Part shown: positions 24,759-33,624 of the stretch, one piece after another | How the letters are laid out: the number at the start of each line of letters is the position of its first letter | Position numbering within the stretch: position 1 is the stretch's first letter | Assembly (NCBI GenBank): GCA_022486625.1 | Contig: JAKVKH010000009.1 | Coordinates: 1 to 64,000, forward strand | Origin: Butyrivibrio sp. | GTDB taxonomy: Bacteria; Bacillota; Clostridia; Lachnospirales; Lachnospiraceae | Direction of reading: 5' to 3' | DNA: 64,000 bases | Position numbers and translations under genes: made by a program | Notes under the pieces: generated by a model | What the model saw: the letters and a program-made list of their open reading frames with translations, nothing else | Database searches by the model: none | What the model was told of the DNA's origin: nothing

Positions 24759-26573
24759 TTATCCCTGTACAAATCTGTTATACATATAATACCATTCTTT
24801 TTCCGGTACTTCATAATATGGATAAAAATTTCTGCAAAGATGTGAAAACGGTTTTACATGTCCCGGCTCCGTACGGAATGCGAAAGAATATCCGTCCAGC
24901 TGTACCGGTCTGATCCACGCTGCAGGATGCTCCATATCGCCGTCAAACAACGTCATCTTGTCGCATACAAGGGTCAGCGGGCCATACATCAGCGCCGCCA
25001 CATCCGGTGCAGCAGCATCAACTGATTTGAAATAAAGTTTAAATTCATATGTAATTGTAATTATATTTTCGTCATTCCATCTGCGTTCCAGTGTTATCCA
25101 GGTATCCGGATCTGCTGCAGCATATGTTTCGACACCGTTCACATAGATCCTGTTCCTGCCGTTTGCCCAGGAAGGCACACGAAAATGCAGTGCAAATGCT
25201 TCATCAGAGCTGCCCGTATCTTTCCTGCGTAAGACGAACCGGATCTCCTTCTCTTTTGGATAAAAACTGTCATTTTCAAGACTCCATCCGCATCCGCCCG
25301 CCGCAAACGTAACCGATGAAGGCAGATACTGACTGACATACAAATCCTTCCCGTCCCGATAATACAGCATATTGGAATATTCGGCCACATCCTGCGGGAA
25401 AGTACCCGTGCAGCACTGCCACTCAAAGGAAGCTCCGTTCCCGTGGAGTCTTCCGTCCTCTGTGGTCTTCATTCCGCCGTTGATGAAATAATCCGCGTAG
25501 TACATTACCTGCCCGTCCTGCGTTATCGGGAGCTGCCCGCCGCTTCCGTTGATCAGCATACGTTCCGCCCAGTCCCCGTACTTCGCTTCTCCGGTCAGCG
25601 TCAGAAGATAATTGCAGATCTTAAAGACCGCCCAGCTGCAGCAGCTGACTTCGCAGCTCCCCCACTGATCATCACGGTCTACAGTTCCGTCAGCGAAGTT
25701 CCTATAGGTCTTATGCTTTTTGTCTCCATCCCAGTTGGCCTTGAGCGAATCGCCCAGATACCCGTCTTCATCTGCAAAAAGACATTCTGCAGGCCCGTAT
25801 CCGCCGGTGGCAAACGTGTGATGCTGCAGGATTTCCTCGCAGGCATTCTCTGCCGCTTCCAGATATTTGCGGTCCTTTGTGACAATATATGCCCGTGCGG
25901 CACTGGACAGCGCATTGACATGACTGTATGCATGCCGTGGTCCGATCTGAAAATCATGTTTTATCAGTTTATCCCAGAAGTACGTATAATCCCAGGCCTT
26001 TGCCTCCTGCAGATACAGCGCTTCTCCTGTCAGCTGATACGCACGGTACAGCTGCTCCGGAAGTGTATACCACTCGATCATCCATGGCTCCATGATCTGC
26101 AGACCGTCACGGTTGACATTTTTGTTGAACCGCTTTGCACCGTTTTCGGTCAGCATACGGATATAATCCGTGGAGGGCTGATAGTCCAGATATTCATACA
26201 GATCCAGGAAACCGCCCATCAGCTTGTCGTACACATAGGTAGAATTAATATCCAGCACCTTCACGGATTTCCGGGCGCATTCGCCCCAGCCGTCCGCCAG
26301 AAGAACTGCTTTTTTCCTGAGCCTCTCATCTCCCGTTTCCAGATAGAGCCTTGCAAAGGCTCCCAGCTGCTGCCCGAACGTGCTGGCATTATCACCGTAC
26401 CATCCGACAAGTCCGTCCGCATGATCCGGAATATCTGCAAGTCTGCGGAAATAGTGCAGCAGATCATCATTATCAATCCGCAGATAGGTTTCAATCAGCT
26501 CCGCCCTCTGATGTTCAAAATGGCTCTGCATCAGTTTTACATCCCTGTATCCGAAATTTTCAAGTAAGCTCAT
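24759..26573 (-). CDS. GH127-like beta-L-arabinofuranosidase family protein
   Basis: 604 residues with an (alpha/alpha)6-barrel pattern. Two Cys-rich spots match the GH127 zinc/nucleophile site: GSCEVSCC (Cys307, Glu308, Cys311, Cys312) and WQCCTGTFP (Cys387, Cys388). In characterised GH127 enzymes a zinc-bound Cys attacks beta-L-arabinofuranosides. The motifs differ from the classical CCPPN, so specificity may differ. Cytoplasmic. It starts nine bases after the permease gene stop, clearly in the same operon. Confidence 0.78.
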   Translation of the reverse strand: MSLLENFGYRDVKLMQSHFEHQRAELIETYLRIDNDDLLHYFRRLADIPDHADGLVGWYGDNASTFGQQLGAFARLYLETGDERLRKKAVLLADGWGECARKSVKVLDINSTYVYDKLMGGFLDLYEYLDYQPSTDYIRMLTENGAKRFNKNVNRDGLQIMEPWMIEWYTLPEQLYRAYQLTGEALYLQEAKAWDYTYFWDKLIKHDFQIGPRHAYSHVNALSSAARAYIVTKDRKYLEAAENACEEILQHHTFATGGYGPAECLFADEDGYLGDSLKANWDGDKKHKTYRNFADGTVDRDDQWGSCEVSCCSWAVFKICNYLLTLTGEAKYGDWAERMLINGSGGQLPITQDGQVMYYADYFINGGMKTTEDGRLHGNGASFEWQCCTGTFPQDVAEYSNMLYYRDGKDLYVSQYLPSSVTFAAGGCGWSLENDSFYPKEKEIRFVLRRKDTGSSDEAFALHFRVPSWANGRNRIYVNGVETYAAADPDTWITLERRWNDENIITITYEFKLYFKSVDAAAPDVAALMYGPLTLVCDKMTLFDGDMEHPAAWIRPVQLDGYSFAFRTEPGHVKPFSHLCRNFYPYYEVPEKEWYYMYNRFVQG

Positions 26574-26582
26574 ACGTTTAGG

Positions 26583-27494
26583 TTAACCTTTCACAGCGCC
26601 GATCATGACGCCCTTTTCAAAATACTTCTGAATAAACGGATAGACGCACAGGATCGGAAGCGTAGATACGATGATGACCGCATATTTGACCTGATCTGCG
26701 CTGGACTGTCCGTATCCTCCCTGTACACCGCCGTTGCCGCTTGCAAATGCCTGATTGAGCAGCAGAATATCCCGCAGTACAATCTGCAGTGGTGCATTAT
26801 CCTGCTTGCTGTTATAGATCAGGGCATTGAAATAGTCATTCCAGTGAAATACCGCGTAGTACAGAATCAGAACGGAAATTACCGCTTTGGACAACGGCAG
26901 CACCACCTTCATGAAATAGGTAAAATGCGAGCAGCCGTCGAGTACCGCTGCTTCATACAGATCATCCGGAATGGAATTCTGTATAAACGTTCTGGCGATA
27001 ATCAGATTATAGGTATTGATCGCCACGAAAACGACCAGAATCGTCCTGGTGGAAATCAGATGTAACGCACTTACGGTCATATAGGTCGGTACCAGTCCGC
27101 CACTGAAAAACATGGTAAAGACAAAATAGAACATGACACCGTTTCTTGCCTTGAAATCCTTACGCGAAAGCGCATATGCCGCCGGCATGGTAATCACCAT
27201 ATTCAGTGCGGTTCCCGCCACAACATAAAGAATGGTATTGGCATAGCCCTTCCAGATTCTTGCATCCTGCAGGATCTGTTCATAGCCATAGAATCTGATA
27301 TCTTTTGGCCAGAACGTGACCTTTCCGAGATTTACCAGATTACTGTTACTGATGGATGCAATCACTACAAACCAGAGCGGATATGCGATAATCAGAAAAA
27401 TCATTATACTGAGTATCATGACCGCTGCGCCGAAGATCCGGTCCGACCAGCTGCTGCATTTTACCGATCTGTTTTTTACTGCTGTCTTTGTCAT
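26583..27494 (-). CDS. Carbohydrate ABC transporter permease (LplC/YtcP type)
   Basis: 303 residues with about six membrane helices. The EAA-type cytoplasmic loop (DLYEAAVLDGCSHFTYFMKVVLPLS) contacts the ATPase. It pairs with the permease upstream. No ATPase gene is in the operon, so a shared MsmK-type ATPase elsewhere probably energises it, as is common for this class. Confidence 0.9.
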   Translation of the reverse strand: MTKTAVKNRSVKCSSWSDRIFGAAVMILSIMIFLIIAYPLWFVVIASISNSNLVNLGKVTFWPKDIRFYGYEQILQDARIWKGYANTILYVVAGTALNMVITMPAAYALSRKDFKARNGVMFYFVFTMFFSGGLVPTYMTVSALHLISTRTILVVFVAINTYNLIIARTFIQNSIPDDLYEAAVLDGCSHFTYFMKVVLPLSKAVISVLILYYAVFHWNDYFNALIYNSKQDNAPLQIVLRDILLLNQAFASGNGGVQGGYGQSSADQVKYAVIIVSTLPILCVYPFIQKYFEKGVMIGAVKG

Positions 27495-27524
27495 AGTCAG
27501 TTCACACCTTTCCCGAAATCATGT

Positions 27525-28478
27525 TTACATCAGCCCTGTTCCCGTTGCCTTTTTGGACAGGTAATTTGTCAGCAGAAGGAATACAAAGTTAATGGCCGTA
27601 TTGAACAGGCCGACCGCTGCGCCAAATGAAAACTGCGATGATTTGATGCCGACCGTATAAACATACGTGGAAATAACCTGTGAAGCGCCGAGGTTAAGAC
27701 TGTTCTGCATCAGGAATACTTTATCAAAGCCTACATTCAGAATATTTCCCATATTCAGAATCAGCAGGATCATGATGGTCGGCAGGATTGCCGGGAAATC
27801 AATATTCCACATGGTCTGCCAGCGATTGGCACCGTCGATTTTGCAGGCATCATAAAGCTGCGTATCCACGGAAGAAAGTGCTGCAATAAAGATAATGCTG
27901 TTCCAGCCCATGGACTGCCACACACCGGTCAGTACATACAGCGGAACGAATGCGGATTCCTTGCCCAGAATATTGATGTCCTGTCCGACCAGATGAATCG
28001 CCTTCAGAAAGTTTCCGACAACGCCACTGTCATTTGCAAATAATATGTTGATCATGGAGACCAGTACCACAACCGAAATAAAATAGGGAATGTAAACTGT
28101 CGTCTGCACGATTTTTTTCCATTTCGTATTTCTGATCTGATTGATAATCATGGCCAGAATGATCGGTGCAGGAAAGCCCACAACGATACTGGTCAGTGCG
28201 ATGATAAATGTGTTACGGAGTGTGGGAATGAACATCGGGCTCTCAAAATACTGTCTGAAGTATTTAAAGCCCTCCCATTTGCCGCCTGTAATTCCCGAAG
28301 TAAAGCTGTAATCCCGAAATGCCAGCTGTACGCCGTACATCGGGACATAACAGAATACAAAAATATAGATAATTCCGGGCAGAAGCATCAGCCACAGCTG
28401 CCAGTTATGTGCCCAGTATCTTTTCATCCGTTCTCCTGCATTAAGGCCTGTTTCGCCTGTTTCCCTGTTTTTTCCCAT
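27525..28478 (-). CDS. Carbohydrate ABC transporter permease (LplB/YteP type)
   Basis: 317 residues, about six membrane helices, with the EAA loop QLYDACKIDGANRWQTMWNIDFPAI. GAGG precedes the ATG. It forms the membrane channel with the next permease and receives sugar from the lipoprotein encoded upstream. A terminator-like hairpin stands between it and the lipoprotein gene. Confidence 0.9.
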   Translation of the reverse strand: MGKNRETGETGLNAGERMKRYWAHNWQLWLMLLPGIIYIFVFCYVPMYGVQLAFRDYSFTSGITGGKWEGFKYFRQYFESPMFIPTLRNTFIIALTSIVVGFPAPIILAMIINQIRNTKWKKIVQTTVYIPYFISVVVLVSMINILFANDSGVVGNFLKAIHLVGQDINILGKESAFVPLYVLTGVWQSMGWNSIIFIAALSSVDTQLYDACKIDGANRWQTMWNIDFPAILPTIMILLILNMGNILNVGFDKVFLMQNSLNLGASQVISTYVYTVGIKSSQFSFGAAVGLFNTAINFVFLLLTNYLSKKATGTGLM

Positions 28479-28504
28479 ATCAAGTCCTCTCAGATGGTTC
28501 CGTC

Positions 28505-28563
28505 AAAAAAGCAGAGTGCTCCCGCAGCACTGCATATGATGCCGCTCTGCTGCAGGAGCACTC
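28505..28563 (-). terminator. Internal terminator between binding-protein and permease genes
   Basis: On the minus strand GAGTGCTCC pairs with GGAGCACTC and is followed, after TGC, by TTTTTT. An alternative pairing, GCAGAG (28511-28516) with CTCTGC (28545-28550), would exclude part of the stem. Partial termination here would give more binding protein than permease. Confidence 0.7.
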
Positions 28564-28603
28564 CGCCGCATGTTACATGTTACCGCCGGTCAGCCGGAAA
28601 CTC

Positions 28604-30322
28604 TCAGTTGGAAGCTGCCGTGCTGGCGCTGCCGGATGCCGAACTTCCTGCCGATGCGGTCTTCATAGTCTGAAGATACTGATCAAATGCCTTCTGACGA
28701 ATCTGAAGCACAGTATCAAGACCTGCATCCTGAACGCTCTTAACATAGGCATCCCATGTGGAATCAATATCCTGTTCACCTGTCATCCAGAGTGACCACT
28801 GGTTATCAATTATGCTGGTGATGTTCGCCTGTGTTACAGCAAGTGTATTAAGGTCATCTGCAGAATATTTCATGAACATCTGCGGATAGGTATCGCTCTC
28901 TGAAGCCTTTGCCAGAACATCTGCATATGTTTCACGTTCTTTTAATGCATTGTCCATATCCGGAGCCATGTCAATCTGTGTATCTCTTCTGATGTACATC
29001 GGTCCGTTATCAGCAAATGCATTGGTCCACTTCCATGTACCTGCATCTACGGTAGAATCCAGCGGATCACATACCTTGAAGCTGTTATCTCCGGTCTTTT
29101 CCACACACTTATCCGTAATACCGCCAAAGAGTACCTGCACACTGTTCGTGGAATCATAGAACTGATCCAGGAATTTCATGGCTGCAGGAATATTCTTGCA
29201 CTTTGAACTGATGCAGACTCTGTTACCGGACATGTTCAGTCCTGTATAGTCATTTCTCCATCTGGTGTCATAAGTTCCCTTTGCGCAGTCAATATCATAG
29301 TCAAGTGCCGGAACAGGAACATACTGACTGGAAAGCTTGTTGCCGAACTTATCTGTTTCTTCCCATCCAAACACACAGCCGACAACTGCATTTCCGCTTT
29401 CATCTCCTCTGGAAAGAGACTGGAATGCAGAATAATCATTGGTCAGTGCATTCTCATCAATCAGGCCCTTGGAATACAGGTCTGCAATATATTTCATGAA
29501 CAGCTTGTATCTCTCATCCACTGCATAGTTCCTGATCTTGCCGTCTTCAGCAAAATAGGCATCTGTACCCCAATCGGTTGTCTGGATGCCAAGCGAGCCG
29601 ATCAGATTGGTCAGTGAATATGCACTGTTGAAAAATGCATCGTTTCCGCCGTATGCATTGTAGTCCAACGGGATTTCATCATTCGGATCCCCGTTTCCGT
29701 TGGCGTCCTTTTCCTTGAACTGCTCCAGAACATTCTCAAATTCTGTATAGGTTGTGGGTACCTTCAGTCCCAGATTGTCCAGCCAGGTCTTGTTGATGAA
29801 CATGACTGTATTGGTGGCCGGCCATTTGCCCTGGAACTTGGGAAGTCCGTAGATCTGTCCTTCCGGTGTTGTTGCCAGAATCTTTGTGTCCGGTTCTTCA
29901 TCAAACATTGCCTGAATATTCGGTGTGTCCGTTGCATTGATATACTGTGTCAGATCTGCAAACAGTCCGTTGTACTGTGTATAGTCAGAATCCGTTGTTC
30001 CGTTAAAGACAAGATCCGGAATATCCCCTGAAGCGAATCTTGTTGACTTTACGGTATCCCAGTCCGCACGGATGACTTCCCATTCCACGTCAACGCCTGC
30101 CTTGTCTTCCATCTCCTGCAACCACTTCATTTTGGTCACATCCTCTGTCAGCGGATGTGCGATGAAGAGTGCCTTCAGCTTTGTCTTCTCACCTGAAGCG
30201 GCGCCTGACCCTCCTGCTGTTGCATCGGAACCTGCCGTACCGGAAGAAGCGCTTCCGCATCCCGCAAGTGTTCCAGCCAGCATTGCTGCTGACAGTATCA
30301 CGGATAAGAATTTCTTTTTCAT
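28604..30322 (-). CDS. Extracellular sugar-binding lipoprotein (LplA-like)
   Basis: 572 residues from the ATG at 30322, after AGGAGGG. The start MKKKFLSVILSAAMLAGTLAGC is a lipoprotein signal with Cys22 as the lipid anchor, followed by a Ser/Gly/Ala linker. The long body is the family 1 solute-binding fold typical of LplA partners. It captures oligosaccharides outside the membrane for the two permeases. The C-terminus ends in a Ser/Ala-rich tail. First gene of the operon, divergent from the AraC regulator. Confidence 0.9.
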   Translation of the reverse strand: MKKKFLSVILSAAMLAGTLAGCGSASSGTAGSDATAGGSGAASGEKTKLKALFIAHPLTEDVTKMKWLQEMEDKAGVDVEWEVIRADWDTVKSTRFASGDIPDLVFNGTTDSDYTQYNGLFADLTQYINATDTPNIQAMFDEEPDTKILATTPEGQIYGLPKFQGKWPATNTVMFINKTWLDNLGLKVPTTYTEFENVLEQFKEKDANGNGDPNDEIPLDYNAYGGNDAFFNSAYSLTNLIGSLGIQTTDWGTDAYFAEDGKIRNYAVDERYKLFMKYIADLYSKGLIDENALTNDYSAFQSLSRGDESGNAVVGCVFGWEETDKFGNKLSSQYVPVPALDYDIDCAKGTYDTRWRNDYTGLNMSGNRVCISSKCKNIPAAMKFLDQFYDSTNSVQVLFGGITDKCVEKTGDNSFKVCDPLDSTVDAGTWKWTNAFADNGPMYIRRDTQIDMAPDMDNALKERETYADVLAKASESDTYPQMFMKYSADDLNTLAVTQANITSIIDNQWSLWMTGEQDIDSTWDAYVKSVQDAGLDTVLQIRQKAFDQYLQTMKTASAGSSASGSASTAASN

Positions 30323-30747
30323 GTATACCCTCCTGTCGCATGTTGCGACATTTCCGGAATCTTCCGGAATGACACCATTTTCTGCTTCCTCAACAACGTG
30401 CACGATGTTTTTATTGAAAGCGTAGCATTAACACATTGCACAAATATCTTCTCTTTTTCGAGTTTGTATCTGTGCAACTTTGAACATTATTCAGATTATC
30501 ATTTCCCCTGAAGTGCGTAAATATCACATAGATCGATTCGGTGTCGTTTTTTCTTTTCTTTACATTTGGACACCACTTTTTATCATTTTCGTTGTAAAGT
30601 AGAGTCAGTTATTGTATATAATTATTTGTACAGTTGATAAATCAGATTTATTTTTATGCATTATGCTTTAGTTTCAGAGCTGTTTTGTTTAGTCCTTTTG
30701 TTTTAAGTGTTCTATTTCCATGTTAGGTGTCAGAAAGGAATTTTTGA
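30323..30747. promoter_or_regulatory. Divergent control region between sugar operon and araC-type gene
   Basis: 425 bp without genes. Next to the lipoprotein gene lies TGTCGCA-TGT-TGCGACA (30334-30350), a hairpin immediately upstream of the ribosome site. Beside it are two TTCCGGAA palindromes ten bases apart (30352-30359, 30362-30369). Further on are inverted TTGCACA (30436-30442) and TGTGCAA (30471-30477), candidate AraC half-sites. No clear minus-strand -35/-10 pair was found by eye. Confidence 0.55.
30592..30622 (+). promoter_or_regulatory. Promoter of the AraC-type regulator
   Basis: TTGTAA (30592-30597) is followed after 17 bases by TATATA, overlapping TATAAT at 30617-30622. The leader to the ATG at 30748 is about 120 nt and AT-rich. 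Confidence 0.55.
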
Positions 30748-31614
30748 ATGAAAACGATGCTGTTTTCCAAAGAAAAACCGCTGCATTATCTGCGAACCGG
30801 AAAGTTCAAGGCGCTTTCCTCCGGCTGGAAGCATGAACGCTTCCCGCTGGATATTGATTATGAACTGATCGTAATGACGGAAGGAACGCTGTATCTGCGC
30901 TATCAGGATGAAAATTTTACTGTTAAGGAAGGAGAATATCTGCTGCTGCCGCCCAGCACTTCCTTCCGTGAAGGCTTTAAGGAATCCTACTGTTCTTTTT
31001 ACTGGATGCATTTTGCTGCAGATCCGTCATCCTTTCCGCTGTGTGTCACTTCCGACGAACAGGCGCAGAAGTACGCAGAACATGCCATCCGTATCCCGCA
31101 GACCGGCAGCATTCCCCGCCCGGATAAGCTGGTTGTACAGATGAAACAGTTGCAGGATGTGGTAAAGAACAGATATCCACAGATATCGCTGGATGTCATG
31201 GCAACCTGTGTAATGACCGAGCTGTTCGGAGAACTGTTTCTGGGTGCCGTCTCCGGGCAGGATCCTGCAGATCGTAAACAGATCTATCTGGATATCATTG
31301 ATTATATTCAGACAAACATTTCCAGAAATATCCGGATCTCCGAAATTGCAGATGCCTTCGGATATAATCCCAAATATCTTTCACATCTGTTTGCCGAACT
31401 GCGCGGGATCCCGCTCAAACAGTTCATTTTAAGTCAGAAGGTGGATGCAGCGAATTTCATGCTGTCAGATAATGATAAGGCGGTTACGGAAATTGCCGCG
31501 GAGCTTGGTTTCTCCGACGTTCACAACTTTGCCCGTACCTATAAAAAAATCACCGGGCTTACACCCAGTGAATATCGAAATGCATTTGCAAAGCGAATGC
31601 TCTATCATGTATAG
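30748..31614 (+). CDS. AraC-family transcriptional regulator of the glycan operon
   Basis: 288 residues. The N-terminal cupin-like sensor domain (about 1-150, EGEYLLLPPSTSF) is followed by a double helix-turn-helix at about 185-288 (ISEIADAFGYNPKYLSHLFAELRG and ITEIAAELGFSDVHNFARTYKKITGLTPSEYR). AAAGGA precedes the ATG. Divergent orientation from the lipoprotein-permease-GH operon indicates that it activates that operon in response to a sugar. Its TAG stop is directly followed by the 3' end of tRNA-Leu on the other strand. Confidence 0.9.
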   Translation: MKTMLFSKEKPLHYLRTGKFKALSSGWKHERFPLDIDYELIVMTEGTLYLRYQDENFTVKEGEYLLLPPSTSFREGFKESYCSFYWMHFAADPSSFPLCVTSDEQAQKYAEHAIRIPQTGSIPRPDKLVVQMKQLQDVVKNRYPQISLDVMATCVMTELFGELFLGAVSGQDPADRKQIYLDIIDYIQTNISRNIRISEIADAFGYNPKYLSHLFAELRGIPLKQFILSQKVDAANFMLSDNDKAVTEIAAELGFSDVHNFARTYKKITGLTPSEYRNAFAKRMLYHV

Positions 31615-31697
31615 TGCCGGCAGTGGGACTTGAACCCACACGCCCTTGCGGACAACAGATTTTGAGTCTGTCTCGTCTGCCATTCCGACATGCCGGC
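31615..31697 (-). tRNA. tRNA-Leu (anticodon CAA)
   Basis: 83 nt without encoded CCA. The 7-bp acceptor stem GCCGGCA/TGCCGGC, T-arm GGGTTCAAGTCCC, a long variable arm as in type II tRNAs, and anticodon stem-loop CAGACTCAAAATCTG with CAA at the anticodon position are all visible. It reads UUG codons. No T-rich terminator fits before the convergent araC gene, whose stop codon touches the tRNA 3' end. Confidence 0.92.
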
Positions 31698-31803
31698 AAT
31701 TGATACAACTGTTTTATAGTATCATAACCGATTCTCAGAATCAAGAATTAAATAAAGATAAAGCAGAGTATATCTGTATATTCCGGTATACTCTGCCTGA
31801 TTT

Positions 31804-33606
31804 TTAATAAAACAGCTCTTCCATTTCCGTAATCAGTCCGTCAAACTGATCCAGTGCATCATTAATCGGTGCAGGACTGCTCATGTCAACACCGGCAATC
31901 TTCAGAAGGCTGATCGGATCCGTACTGCTGCCGGAGCTTAAGAACTTCAGATAATCTCTGACAGCAGGCTCCCCTTCCTTTAAAATCCTTGTTGCAAGCG
32001 CAATCGCAGCTGAAAATCCGGTTGCATACTGATATACATAATAGTTATAGAAAAAGTGCGGAATTCTCGCCCATTCTCCTGCAATCTGCTCATCCACCAC
32101 CATTTCATCGCCGTAGTACAGACGGTTGAGATCATAGTACATCTCATTCATGCGGTCAGCTGTCAATGTCTCTCCACCTTCCACAAGCTCATTGATCTTC
32201 AGCTCAAATTCGGCGAACATGGTCTGACGGTAAAGTGTGGTCCGGAACTGATCCATAAAGTAGTTCAGAAGATAGGCACGCTTCTTTTTATCCTTTGTTT
32301 CCAGAAGCAGCTGCTTCATCATCAGCACTTCATTGCAGGTACTTGCGACCTCTGCAACGAAAATCACATAATCCGAATAGATCACCGGCTGATTCTTCAT
32401 GGACAGATAACTGTGCATGGTGTGTCCGGTCTCATGAATCAGCGTAAACTGACTGTTCAGATTATCCTTATGGTTCAGCAGGATATACGGATGCGGACGT
32501 GCTCCGCCGGAGCTGTACGCACCGCTTCTTTTCCCTTCATTTTCATAAACGTCCAGCCAGCGGTTTTCGTAAGCCTGTCTGACCACTTCTGTATATTCTT
32601 CTCCGAGCGGCTTTATTGCCTTGAAGACCGCCTCTTTGGCCTGTTCAAAAGTGATCTTCTCATCTGCGTCCTGCACGATGAAATTGGACAGATCATACAT
32701 ATGAAGCTCATCCACACCCATCATCTTCTTACGAAGATTCATGTAGCGGTACATGGAATTCATATGCTGATGAACGGTATCGATCAGATTGTGATATACG
32801 CTGACCGGAACCTGTGTCGCATCAAGCGCCGCCTCCAGATTACTCCCGTATTTTCTTGCTCTTGCATAGAAACTCTGCTGCTTGGTATGCGCATCCAGAA
32901 TGGTGGCAGACAGTGCCTCGTGTGCCTTCCATGTCGCATAGAAGATTTCGAATGCATTCTTTCGAAGCACACGGTCATCGCTCTCCATCATCATACCGTA
33001 TGTGCCCTGTGTCAGTTCATGTGTCTGCCCGTTCTGATCCGTCACGGACGGGAATTTCAGATCCGCATTGCGGAAAATTGAGCCGATATTCTCTGGGCCT
33101 TCCGCCATCTCCTGCGTTGCTGCAAGAAGCTGTTCCTCTGCTGCCGATAAGGTATGTGCCTTTCTGCGTCTTATAAGGTCAATTGCATGGCGATACAGTT
33201 CCAGACCTTTCTGCTCCCGGTAAAAACCCTCCAGCTTTTCTTCCGGAATTTCCATGATCTCTGCATCCTCAAATGCCGCAGCACTCTGTATTTTGACATA
33301 AAGTCCCGTCATTCTGCCTTTTCTGGCCTGATTTTCATTATTTCCAAGATCCTGGTCTGCGGCAAGCGATGCATAGCCAAAAAGCTTCTCCACCAGAAGT
33401 GAAACCTCCTCCATCTTCTGATACCACTTAAGAAGAGTTTCTCCTCCATCTCCGAGATGTCCTTTGAATTTTTCAATTTCCGCCGGCAGTTTTTCTGCCT
33501 TTGCCGCATCTTTTTCCCAATCAGAGGCAGAACTGTATATGTCTCCCAGGTTCCATGTGTATTCTGCCGGGACTTCTTCCCTCTTTAAAATTTTCTTCTC
33601 TTCCAC
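31804..33606 (-). CDS. pepF: Oligoendopeptidase F
   Basis: 600 residues, normal for M3B peptidases. The zinc site HETGH with downstream Glu is present in LIHETGHTMHSYLSM (about 400). It cleaves short peptides in the cytoplasm. The start is GTG at 33606, after AGGAGG; the nearby ATG is out of frame. It follows the hybrid kinase gene by 18 bp, so it may share its transcript. Confidence 0.92.
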   Translation of the reverse strand: MEEKKILKREEVPAEYTWNLGDIYSSASDWEKDAAKAEKLPAEIEKFKGHLGDGGETLLKWYQKMEEVSLLVEKLFGYASLAADQDLGNNENQARKGRMTGLYVKIQSAAAFEDAEIMEIPEEKLEGFYREQKGLELYRHAIDLIRRRKAHTLSAAEEQLLAATQEMAEGPENIGSIFRNADLKFPSVTDQNGQTHELTQGTYGMMMESDDRVLRKNAFEIFYATWKAHEALSATILDAHTKQQSFYARARKYGSNLEAALDATQVPVSVYHNLIDTVHQHMNSMYRYMNLRKKMMGVDELHMYDLSNFIVQDADEKITFEQAKEAVFKAIKPLGEEYTEVVRQAYENRWLDVYENEGKRSGAYSSGGARPHPYILLNHKDNLNSQFTLIHETGHTMHSYLSMKNQPVIYSDYVIFVAEVASTCNEVLMMKQLLLETKDKKKRAYLLNYFMDQFRTTLYRQTMFAEFELKINELVEGGETLTADRMNEMYYDLNRLYYGDEMVVDEQIAGEWARIPHFFYNYYVYQYATGFSAAIALATRILKEGEPAVRDYLKFLSSGSSTDPISLLKIAGVDMSSPAPINDALDQFDGLITEMEELFY

Positions 33607-33624
33607 GTAATTCCATTCCTCCTG

